A stretch of 8,883 bases of DNA from an uncultured Lachnospiraceae bacterium. Lineage in GTDB: Bacteria > Bacillota > Clostridia > Lachnospirales > Lachnospiraceae. The notes beneath the pieces are model-generated. The model worked only from the letters and a program-made list of their open reading frames with translations. It was not told the origin of the DNA and ran no database searches. Both the position numbers and the translations under genes were made by a program. Location of the stretch: contig CAKRJM010000089.1 in NCBI GenBank assembly GCA_934351765.1, positions 1 to 8,883 on the forward strand, read 5' to 3'. Below, piece after piece: positions 1-5,877 of this stretch; the stretch's first letter is position 1, and the number at the start of each line of letters is the position of its first letter.

Positions 1-480
1 CATCAGAGCTTCGATCTTCTCAACGGTATCGGGGTTATATACCGGAATTCCGTTGTTTCCGTGGCTGCGTCCTGAGGCAATGGCCTGATCACAGATCCGT
101 TTTTCCGGACCATTTCCAAACGCGTGCATGATCCCTCTGGATTCACATGCCGCCATACATTTTTCATTAAAATCACTTACATCATCCGTCGGATTGAACT
201 GTAACTTAATTGATCCGATGGGTGCCGTGATCAGCGGAAACGCAAAAGCTCTGCCAAACAGCTCCGTGGAAGTGTCCACCGGACTGTTTTCCACAAAGGT
301 ATCCATGTTCAGCTTAATACGGCGCCATGCCTTATAATTGTCATTGGCTCCGTTCCCCGGTGCTTTTGACCCCGGCCCCGGCATCAGATTTCCGCATCCA
401 AGTCCGTTGCATACCGGACAGACCTTGCAATTCGGTCCGATGGTTTTTCTTGCTTGTTCCAAAACTTCTGAATACTCCAT
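1..480 (-). CDS. FMN-dependent alpha-hydroxy-acid oxidizing protein, N-terminal part (cut by window edge)
   Basis: Partial gene: 160 codons are open from an ATG at 480 to the left edge with no stop, so the C-terminal half is outside (the family is about 340 residues). The protein starts MEYSEVLEQARKTIG, has a cysteine-rich stretch (C18, C21, C24, C29), a PGPGSK segment at 34-39, then a TAPIGS segment (85-90) typical of the first strand of the FMN-binding TIM barrel in the lactate oxidase/glycolate oxidase superfamily. I recognise it as the clostridial 'alpha-hydroxy-acid oxidizing protein' type; members are expected to use FMN to oxidise a 2-hydroxy acid or related substrate, but the true substrate is unknown. 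The catalytic His and Arg lie in the missing half and cannot be checked. The start is supported by AAGGAG at 489-494, eight bases upstream. Its own promoter at 574-602 suggests a unit separate from spoIVB. Confidence 0.8.
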   Translation of the reverse strand, partial: MEYSEVLEQARKTIGPNCKVCPVCNGLGCGNLMPGPGSKAPGNGANDNYKAWRRIKLNMDTFVENSPVDTSTELFGRAFAFPLITAPIGSIKLQFNPTDDVSDFNEKCMAACESRGIMHAFGNGPEKRICDQAIASGRSHGNNGIPVYNPDTVEKIEALM

Positions 481-488
481 TCCCCATT

Positions 489-494
489 CTCCTT
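489..494 (-). promoter_or_regulatory. Ribosome binding site of the oxidase gene
   Basis: AAGGAG on the minus strand with an eight-base spacer to the ATG at 480. It decides the start, because another ATG seven bases upstream is in a different frame and sits only one base from the AAGGAG. Confidence 0.75.
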
Positions 495-573
495 TATCCG
501 TTTTGTTTTCACTCCCGTGTCCGCCCGTTTCCGTCTGTACGGCGGTTGATTCCCTCCCGGCGTCTACCTTTCC

Positions 574-602
574 ATTCTAACCAATCACTCTCTTTCCGTC
601 AA
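574..602 (-). promoter_or_regulatory. Predicted sigma-A-type promoter for the oxidase gene
   Basis: On the minus strand a -35 box TTGACG (602-597, five of six consensus bases) is followed by exactly 17 bases and a -10 box TAGAAT (579-574, five of six). It lies between the spoIVB stop (662) and the oxidase start (480), pointing at the oxidase. Transcription would start near 567, giving a leader of about 85-90 bases. No operator palindrome is evident next to it. The assignment rests on consensus match and position only. Confidence 0.6.
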
Positions 603-661
603 CCGGCTGCTTTATTTCTTTTACAGGCCGTTTTGCTGTCTGATCACACGCTCCTAACTGA

Positions 662-1954
662 TCACTCCGCTGCCTCCAGCATATCTTCCAGAAAGATCCC
701 GTACCCTTTGGTGGAATCGCTGATAAAGACATGGGTGACGGCGCCGACAAGCCTTCCGTTCTGAATGATCGGGCTGCCGCTCATGCCCTGGACGATCCCG
801 CCGGTCAGTTGAAGCAGGCGTTCATCTGTGACCTGGAGCACCATACCCTTGTTTCCGGAGGCTGCCGGATCTGCTTTTAAGATCTCGATCTCATATTCCT
901 GCACGGTTCCGTCCGCGGAGCAGCGGATCACTGCCGGGCCCGGCTCCACATCCTGCTTGAAGCCGACAGGAAGCGACTCACCATCCGGGATCTGATCCGC
1001 TTCCAGGCTTCCGAATACACCCGCTTCTGTATTCTTTTTCACAGTCCCGAGGATTCCGTTTCCATATACGATAGTGCCGAGAAGCGAACCCGGTGTTCCG
1101 GACCGGCCGCGGATCACATCCTGGATTTTTGCCTTCTCCAGGGTCCCGCCGGAGACCTCAAACCTCTTTCCTGTATCACTGTCGCTCATGGCATGGCCTA
1201 AAACACCATATCTTCCGTTTTGCTCCGCATATGTCAGCGTTCCGATCCCCTGGGCATCATCCCGTACCCAGATTCCGGCTTTTATGCTTCCATCCTCGGT
1301 TTTGACTGTTTTCACTCTCGTTTCCAGGATTTCCTCCTCCCGGCGGATTTTAAACGTACATGCCCGGCCTTCTGTCCCGGAGATGGCCTCGATTAACGTC
1401 TCCTTATCCGGCGTTTCCTTCCCGTCTGCTTCCAGAATATAATCACCGGACTGCAAAACGCCGTAGGCCGGCTCCGTCACCACACCTTGTTCATCTGTCA
1501 GCTCACTGGTTCCTACCACCATGACTCCCTCTGTTTCCAGATAGATTCCAACTGCCTCGCCGCCTGGGATCAGTTCTTTCTGTTCCACTGCTTCTACCTG
1601 AATCTCTTTTAGCGGCAGCCAGCCGAACAGCTTCACGGTCATGCGGTAGCTTCCTGTTTCCGAACAGGACAACGTAAATGCTTCACGTCCGCCTACCGCC
1701 ACCGGCTTTCCGGTGATCCGCGCCGCACCCTCCGGGATATTGGAGGGTGTTCCAAGCGCCACCTCTTCATCATCGGATTCCAGTGTTCCGCCCAGGGGAA
1801 TGGAAAAGCGGAACTGATCCTCCTCTCCGGTGATTACATGAAGTTTCCCCGGAATCCTCCCGCGAAGATACCAATATGAAAACAGACAAGTAAAAAGGAT
1901 CATGAACCAGATAATCCGGATCAGGATCCTTCTGTAAGTTTCTTTTCGCGTCAT
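662..1954 (-). CDS. spoIVB: SpoIVB serine peptidase (sporulation stage IV, S55 family)
   Basis: 430 residues, close to the 426 of B. subtilis SpoIVB. In that organism the protease is made in the forespore, secreted into the space between the forespore membranes, and cleaves SpoIVFA to trigger processing of pro-sigma-K in the mother cell. Seen here: an N-terminal membrane segment (about 10-29), a PDZ-like domain (about 130-215), and the S55 domain with the catalytic set His254 (GVLGHAM), Asp377 (VTDERLL) and Ser392 (QGMSGSP). The Asp-to-Ser spacing of 15 matches B. subtilis D363/S378. The GAVTHVF block follows. The enzyme looks intact. Start: ATG at 1954 with AGGAGG at 1962-1967, seven bases away. 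It follows recN, as in Bacillus, but spo0A does not come next. A forespore-type promoter lies upstream (2009-2037). Confidence 0.95.
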   Translation of the reverse strand: MTRKETYRRILIRIIWFMILFTCLFSYWYLRGRIPGKLHVITGEEDQFRFSIPLGGTLESDDEEVALGTPSNIPEGAARITGKPVAVGGREAFTLSCSETGSYRMTVKLFGWLPLKEIQVEAVEQKELIPGGEAVGIYLETEGVMVVGTSELTDEQGVVTEPAYGVLQSGDYILEADGKETPDKETLIEAISGTEGRACTFKIRREEEILETRVKTVKTEDGSIKAGIWVRDDAQGIGTLTYAEQNGRYGVLGHAMSDSDTGKRFEVSGGTLEKAKIQDVIRGRSGTPGSLLGTIVYGNGILGTVKKNTEAGVFGSLEADQIPDGESLPVGFKQDVEPGPAVIRCSADGTVQEYEIEILKADPAASGNKGMVLQVTDERLLQLTGGIVQGMSGSPIIQNGRLVGAVTHVFISDSTKGYGIFLEDMLEAAE

Positions 1955-1961
1955 GGCCTGC

Positions 1962-1967
1962 CCTCCT
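1962..1967 (-). promoter_or_regulatory. Ribosome binding site of spoIVB
   Basis: A perfect AGGAGG seven bases before the ATG at 1954 fixes the spoIVB start. It supports efficient translation independent of the upstream recN message. Confidence 0.75.
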
Positions 1968-2008
1968 GTACTCTGGACTTGCGCTCCGAAAACCGGATCA
2001 CTCGTTCT

Positions 2009-2037
2009 TAGTATGGACAGAACCGGAAATCAAATAC
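2009..2037 (-). promoter_or_regulatory. Predicted forespore (sigma-G/F class) promoter for spoIVB
   Basis: In the recN-spoIVB gap the minus strand carries CATACTA (2015-2009), an exact match to the B. subtilis sigma-G -10 consensus. It is preceded after 17 bases by GTATT (2037-2033), which resembles the G-x-ATR -35 element of sigma-F and sigma-G promoters. The GG expected upstream of a sigma-F -10 is only partly present, so sigma-G fits better. A start near 2002 would give a leader of about 50 bases before the spoIVB ATG. In B. subtilis spoIVB is transcribed by sigma-F and sigma-G, which agrees with this placement. Confidence 0.55.
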
Positions 2038-2100
2038 GGGATATTTTTTCCGTACAATCTAAAATGATATCCTTCAAAAAAAACTATATCCAAATTGCTT

Positions 2101-3771
2101 TTATCGATAGCTCTTTGCCAGCGTTTTCATCTCTCTGGCATTCTCCTCCACGGCGTCGGTAATGGTCACGCCGCCCAAAAGCCGGCAGAGCTCGGCGATC
2201 TCCTGTTCCTCGTCAAGCTGCTCCACTCCTGTGATGGTCCGTCCGTTTTCTACCTGCTTTTCGATCTTATAATGGCAGTCTGCCATGGCTGCGATCTGGG
2301 GCAGGTGCGTAATGCAGATGACCTGATGGCTCCGGCCGATGTCATGGAGCTTCTCCGCCACTTTCTGAGCCGTCCGGCCGCTGATTCCCGCATCGATCTC
2401 ATCGAAGATCAATGTTCCGATCTCGTCCGTATCGGCAAGAACCGCCTTGATGGCAAGCATGATCCTGGAAAGCTCACCGCCGGAGGCCACCTGGCCAAGC
2501 GGCTTCAGACTCTCTCCGGGATTGGTAGAGATCAGAAATTCCATTTCATCAAAACCATTCTCCGTTACGTGATCCTTTTTCGTAAATTCCATAGAAAACT
2601 GAACATCCAGAAAATTTAAATCTACCAGTGCCGAACGAATGGATTCGGTCAGATGGAGCGCTTCCACCTTTCGGATTTCCGATAAGGAAGCGGCATAGGT
2701 CATAACCTCCTCCTCTGCCTCCAGAAAGGCTTCCTCTGCCTGCTGCTTGCGTGTATCAAAATCCAGAAGCTGATCCCGGCGCTCCTGCCGTTTTCCAAGC
2801 GCCTGCATCATCTCTTCATAGCTGTCTCCGTACTTGACCTGGAGATTATGGAGCACATCCAGCCGCTTTTCCATCTCCTCCAGTTCCCCGTCCTCAAACT
2901 CCAGCGCCTGCACATATTCATAAAGCGCCCGGTTCAGATCCCCCAGAAGGCTCTCTACTTCCTCCGCCTGGGAAAGAAGCGGCGCCACGCTCTCATCATA
3001 TCCGGCCGCCTCAAAAAGCTCCCGCACGGCGCGTCCCAAAAGCTCCTGCGCACCGCTCTCATTTCCCGCATAGCCACAGGCACGCCCCACACTCTCGGCA
3101 ATCCGGCGGCTGTTTGCAAGAAGACGGAACCGGCTCTCCAGTTCCTCAAGCTCCCCCGGCTTTAACCCGGCGCCCTCCAGCTCGCCAATCTCATAATTCA
3201 AAAAATCCAGCTCCCGGATCCGCTCTTCACTGCCGATCTCGTAGCTGTCCCGTTCTGCTTTTGCTTCCTCATAAACCCGGTACGCGTCTGAAAGCTTTCT
3301 TCGGACAGGTGCCTCCTGGTTTTTTGCATAAGCATCCAGAATCTCCAGATGCTTCGCCTTATGGATCAAAGACTGGTGCTCATGCTGTCCGTGAATATCA
3401 ATCAGCAGGCCGGTCACGGCCCGCAGCCTGGCAGCGGTCACCGTCTCATCGTTGATCCGGCAGATACTGCGTCCCTGAGAAAGCCGTCTGGCAATGAGCA
3501 CAGATCCGTCCTCGTCCGGTGTAACACCAAGTGCCTCTAATGCTTCCCGCTTTTCCTCTTCCACACTGAATAACAGCTCCACACCGGCCGCCTCGCCGTC
3601 ATCCCGCAGGAGACTTCTGGATACCTTGGCCCCCAGCGCCATATTGACTGAATCGATCAAAATGGATTTTCCGGCCCCGGTCTCACCGGTTAAAATATTT
3701 AATCCGTCGCCCAGGCTCACATCGGCCTCGTCGATCAGCGCCACATTCTTTACATGCAGGTTCAGTAACAT
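2101..3771 (-). CDS. recN: DNA repair protein RecN (SMC-like ATPase)
   Basis: 556 residues, normal for RecN. RecN is an SMC-related cytoplasmic ATPase recruited to double-strand breaks early in recombinational repair. The two nucleotide-binding halves are at the ends: Walker A GETGAGKS (29-36) and the RecN hallmark DIHGQHEHQSL (125-135) at the N-terminus; ABC signature ASGGELSR (429-436), Walker B TLIFDEID (453-460) and the switch His in ITHLPQIAAMAD (His489) at the C-terminus. Between them, about 150-370, lies a long Glu/Lys/Arg-rich stretch expected to form a coiled coil. No break or missing motif is seen. Start: ATG at 3771 with AGGAGG at 3777-3782. It sits 23 bases after argR, the usual argR-recN pairing in Firmicutes, with an 11-bp tandem repeat filling that gap. 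Probably cotranscribed with argR. Confidence 0.97.
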   Translation of the reverse strand: MLLNLHVKNVALIDEADVSLGDGLNILTGETGAGKSILIDSVNMALGAKVSRSLLRDDGEAAGVELLFSVEEEKREALEALGVTPDEDGSVLIARRLSQGRSICRINDETVTAARLRAVTGLLIDIHGQHEHQSLIHKAKHLEILDAYAKNQEAPVRRKLSDAYRVYEEAKAERDSYEIGSEERIRELDFLNYEIGELEGAGLKPGELEELESRFRLLANSRRIAESVGRACGYAGNESGAQELLGRAVRELFEAAGYDESVAPLLSQAEEVESLLGDLNRALYEYVQALEFEDGELEEMEKRLDVLHNLQVKYGDSYEEMMQALGKRQERRDQLLDFDTRKQQAEEAFLEAEEEVMTYAASLSEIRKVEALHLTESIRSALVDLNFLDVQFSMEFTKKDHVTENGFDEMEFLISTNPGESLKPLGQVASGGELSRIMLAIKAVLADTDEIGTLIFDEIDAGISGRTAQKVAEKLHDIGRSHQVICITHLPQIAAMADCHYKIEKQVENGRTITGVEQLDEEQEIAELCRLLGGVTITDAVEENAREMKTLAKSYR

Positions 3772-3776
3772 GTACT

Positions 3777-3782
3777 CCTCCT
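3777..3782 (-). promoter_or_regulatory. Ribosome binding site of recN
   Basis: AGGAGG, extended to AAAGGAGG, five bases before the ATG at 3771. The AAAG part is supplied by the second copy of the 11-bp tandem repeat at 3781-3802. Confidence 0.75.
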
Positions 3783-3802
3783 TTCAGGACACTTTCAGGA
3801 CA
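3781..3802 (-). repeat. Perfect 11-bp tandem repeat at the argR/recN junction
   Basis: TGTCCTGAAAG occurs twice in direct tandem on the minus strand (3802-3792 and 3791-3781) with no mismatch. The first copy holds the last base pairs of argR, including its TGA stop. The second copy ends in the AAAG that begins the recN Shine-Dalgarno sequence. Removing one copy would leave argR unchanged and shorten the argR-recN gap from 23 to 12 bases. Confidence 0.9.
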
Positions 3803-4244
3803 TGATCCGCCGGAGCTTCTCCATGACGATGATCGTATCATCCATGCTGCGGTTGGCACACATGATCACATCATCCCCGGCAATACAGCCGACGATCTCA
3901 TGAAAATGAAGGGCATCCAGCGCTGCCGCCACCGCCATGGCCATACCGGAGACCGTTTTGATCACCAGGATATTCTGTGCCATATCCATCGAAACAAACC
4001 CGTCCCGCAGGATCCGGATATATTTGTCATTCAGGCCGCTGTCTGCTTTATGGAGAACCACATATTTCTGATGGCCGCCGTCTACCGCCACCTTTGTCAG
4101 CTTCAGCTCCCGGATATCTCTGGAAACCGTTGCCTGAGTTACCTTGAACCCGGCTTCGTTCAGCTTTTCCGCCAGCTCCTCCTGGGTTTCAATATCATAT
4201 TTTCCGATCAGTTCCACAATTTTGCTATGGCGCTCTATCTTCAT
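3795..4244 (-). CDS. argR: Arginine repressor ArgR/AhrC
   Basis: 149 residues, the same length as B. subtilis AhrC. ArgR is a hexameric cytoplasmic regulator that uses L-arginine as co-repressor to shut off arginine biosynthesis and, in Bacillus, to activate catabolism. The N-terminal winged helix-turn-helix covers about 1-65, with the recognition region VTQATVSRDIREL (35-47). The C-terminal oligomerisation and arginine-binding domain contains GCIAGDDVI (119-127); Asp124 and Asp125 correspond to the conserved pair that contacts arginine. Start: ATG at 4244 with AGGAGG at 4253-4258, eight bases upstream, placed immediately after the nadK stop (17-base gap). I see no arginine biosynthesis genes or clear ARG box nearby, so its presence here reflects conserved order rather than control of neighbours. 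Confidence 0.96.
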   Translation of the reverse strand: MKIERHSKIVELIGKYDIETQEELAEKLNEAGFKVTQATVSRDIRELKLTKVAVDGGHQKYVVLHKADSGLNDKYIRILRDGFVSMDMAQNILVIKTVSGMAMAVAAALDALHFHEIVGCIAGDDVIMCANRSMDDTIIVMEKLRRIMS

Positions 4245-4252
4245 GGCTTCCG

Positions 4253-4258
4253 CCTCCT
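4253..4258 (-). promoter_or_regulatory. Ribosome binding site of argR
   Basis: AGGAGG with an eight-base spacer to the ATG at 4244. It lies just past the nadK TAA at 4264-4262 and fixes the argR start. Confidence 0.75.
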
Positions 4259-4261
4259 TTT

Positions 4262-5086
4262 TTACTCTGCCGACATTTTATGACGGAGCGTCTCCAGAAA
4301 TCCGATCCGGCTGAGCTTTAAGATCTTTGTGGTCTGCTCCGCTTTCCGGATCTCAATATAATCGCCCTTCCGGAGCGGGAACTGACTGTCACTGTCAAAG
4401 CCTGCCAGTACCTCGGTATCGGGCCGTCCTGCCGGAGATGCCGGTTCCAGCTTGATGGTACTCTGATCTGAGAACACAATGCTCCGGTTCAGCATTCCGT
4501 GAGGTGCCACCGGAGTCATGACCAGAAGCGATGCCGTCGGCTCCACAATGGGGCCTCCCGCCGACAGACTGTATGCGGTCGAGCCGGTAGGAGTGGCTAC
4601 AATGATCCCGTCTGCCGCATAGGCACTTAAAAACTCCCCGTCCACATAGACATTAAACCGGATGATCTTAAAGCCAGATCTTCTTCCGATGACAATATCG
4701 TTGAGTGCCATGTCCTCATACACCGGTTCCCCGTTCTGGCAGACCGTTCCCTTTAACATCATGCGCTCCTCGATTTCCGCCGGACCACGCTCCAGAAGCT
4801 CATTCAGTCCCTCCTCGGCCTGATGGATATCCAGCTCTGCCAGATACCCCAGGGTCCCTAAATTGACACCAAGAAGCGGTACCTCGCTGAACCGCAGCTC
4901 TCTGGCCGCCTGAAGAAGCGTTCCGTCTCCGCCCAGAACCAGGGCACAGTCTGTATGGGCTTCCATCGGTGCTTCCGATGCCAGGGTACAGGAAACACCC
5001 TTTCCCTCCAGCATGGCACGGATCTTATTCGTCACCGCAAGCTCCGGGTCCTTCTGTCTGTTTGTGATGATGTAAAAATGTTTCAT
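4262..5086 (-). CDS. nadK: NAD kinase
   Basis: 274 residues, a usual length for the short bacterial form. NadK phosphorylates NAD to NADP in the cytoplasm using ATP or polyphosphate. Visible motifs: GGDGT (52-56, Asp54 being the likely catalytic base), NLGTLGYLAE (75-84), LND (128-130, at the NE site that binds NAD, here with Asp instead of Glu, a conservative change), ATPTGSTAYSLSAGGP (164-179) and TPVAPHGMLNRSIV (191-204). Start: ATG at 5086 overlaps the tlyA stop as ATGA, with a modest GAGGAA at 5092-5097, so translation is probably coupled to tlyA. Position between tlyA and argR is typical of Clostridia; B. subtilis lacks nadK at this site. Confidence 0.96.
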   Translation of the reverse strand: MKHFYIITNRQKDPELAVTNKIRAMLEGKGVSCTLASEAPMEAHTDCALVLGGDGTLLQAARELRFSEVPLLGVNLGTLGYLAELDIHQAEEGLNELLERGPAEIEERMMLKGTVCQNGEPVYEDMALNDIVIGRRSGFKIIRFNVYVDGEFLSAYAADGIIVATPTGSTAYSLSAGGPIVEPTASLLVMTPVAPHGMLNRSIVFSDQSTIKLEPASPAGRPDTEVLAGFDSDSQFPLRKGDYIEIRKAEQTTKILKLSRIGFLETLRHKMSAE

Positions 5087-5877
5087 TTCAGTTCCTCATG
5101 GGCACGGCGGACAATCTCATTGGGATCGATTCCGGCCTCATCCGTTCCGTTTTTCTCCAGATGGAGCAGATATTCAATATTTCCCTCCGGTCCCTTGATG
5201 GGAGAAAATTCCAGATGCTTCCGGCCAAAGCCCAGCTCCTTTGCATAATCCATGACCTTCTCGATCACTTCCAGATGAGTTTCCGGCTCCCGAACAACCC
5301 CTTTCTTTCCGACCTTTTCCCGTCCTGCCTCAAACTGAGGCTTGATCAGGCAGACGATCTCGCCATGGTCTGTTAAAATCTCCCGGACCGGAAGAAGAAC
5401 CTTGGTAAGGGAAATAAAGGACACATCAATGGACGAAAACTCCACCGGAACACCGATGTCCTCCGGTGTCACATAGCGGATATTGGTCTTTTCCATGCAG
5501 ACCACCCGTTCATCGTTCCGAAGCTTCCAGGCAAGCTGGCCCCGTCCCACATCCACAGAAAACACCTTCACGGCGCCGTTCTGGAGCATACAGTCGGTAA
5601 ATCCGCCGGTGGAGGCGCCCACATCCATGCAGACCTTTCCAGCCAGTGTGACACCGAAATGGGTCATGGCCTTCTCTAACTTTAAGCCTCCGCGGCTTAC
5701 ATAGCGCAGAGTCTGCCCCCGCACCTCAATGGGTGCATCGGCCGCAAAGGAAGCTCCCGCTTTATCCTCCCGCTGCCCGTTCACAAAGACAACACCCTCC
5801 ATGATCATGGTCTTTGCCTTCTCTCTGGATTCCGCCAGTCCTCTGGAAACCAGCAGCACATCTAATCGTTCTTTCAT
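5083..5877 (-). CDS. tlyA: TlyA family rRNA (cytidine-2'-O)-methyltransferase (hemolysin A family)
   Basis: 264 residues from the ATG at 5877; the family is about 265-275. An S4 RNA-binding domain occupies about 1-60 (RLDVLLVSRGLAESREKAK, then VFVNGQ). An FtsJ/RrmJ-type methyltransferase follows, with SAM-binding motif DVGASTGGF (85-93) and a likely K-D-K-E tetrad at Lys66, Asp151, Lys179 and Glu235. In mycobacteria TlyA 2'-O-methylates 16S C1409 and 23S C1920, the basis of capreomycin sensitivity; 'hemolysin' in older names is misleading. The frame can be extended to a GTG at 5895, but the ATG overlapping the dxs stop (ATGA), with GGAGGA at 5888-5893 ten bases upstream, matches the usual MKERLDVLL start. 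It overlaps nadK by four bases. The substrate in this organism is inferred. Confidence 0.93.
   Translation of the reverse strand: MKERLDVLLVSRGLAESREKAKTMIMEGVVFVNGQREDKAGASFAADAPIEVRGQTLRYVSRGGLKLEKAMTHFGVTLAGKVCMDVGASTGGFTDCMLQNGAVKVFSVDVGRGQLAWKLRNDERVVCMEKTNIRYVTPEDIGVPVEFSSIDVSFISLTKVLLPVREILTDHGEIVCLIKPQFEAGREKVGKKGVVREPETHLEVIEKVMDYAKELGFGRKHLEFSPIKGPEGNIEYLLHLEKNGTDEAGIDPNEIVRRAHEELK

Larger units (their letters stand above)
481..661. other. spoIVB-oxidase intergenic region
   Basis: This 181-base stretch between the spoIVB stop and the oxidase start holds the predicted promoter and ribosome binding site listed separately. I find no convincing rho-independent terminator for spoIVB: the best stem (CGGC/GCCG, near 602-630) is short and lacks a following T run on the minus strand. 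Readthrough from spoIVB into the oxidase gene is therefore possible. Confidence 0.5.
1955..2100. other. recN-spoIVB intergenic region, AT-rich
   Basis: This 146-base gap is the longest inside the xseA-to-spoIVB cluster and is clearly more AT-rich than the surrounding genes in its recN-proximal half. It contains the predicted forespore promoter and the spoIVB ribosome binding site. A run of eight T on the minus strand (2083-2076) follows the recN stop, but no GC-rich stem precedes it, so a terminator is not supported. Confidence 0.5.

Noticed and set aside
1..480. Type 2 isopentenyl diphosphate isomerase, given nearby dxs and ispA
   Set aside because: The family is a related FMN barrel, but the visible half lacks the N-terminal features I would expect of IDI-2 and instead matches the cysteine-rich alpha-hydroxy-acid oxidizing group.
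514..548. Inverted repeat CCGCC/GGCGG and nested CCGT/ACGG in the oxidase leader
   Set aside because: The stems are five and four bases with a large loop, and no T run follows on the minus strand. It does not resemble any riboswitch or T-box I know.
327..764. 145-codon plus-strand open frame crossing the spoIVB-oxidase gap
   Set aside because: It overlaps the oxidase start and the spoIVB end on the other strand, is rich in Ser, Pro, Leu and Arg as expected of a shadow, and has no ribosome binding site or family resemblance.
2036..2055. Short inverted repeat TACGG/CCGTA flanking a ten-base loop in the recN-spoIVB gap
   Set aside because: A five-base stem is expected by chance. It has no T run after it and overlaps the proposed -35 element, so I would not call it an operator or terminator without conservation data.
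2076..2113. Possible terminator after recN (run of eight T on the minus strand)
   Set aside because: The only upstream pairing is a short, bulged AT-rich stem (CTATC with GATATAG), far too weak for a rho-independent terminator.
2095..2619. 174-codon open frame on the plus strand
   Set aside because: It lies wholly antisense to recN except for its first few codons, and its protein has no recognisable family. The recN reading has full ATPase motifs. It is a shadow frame.
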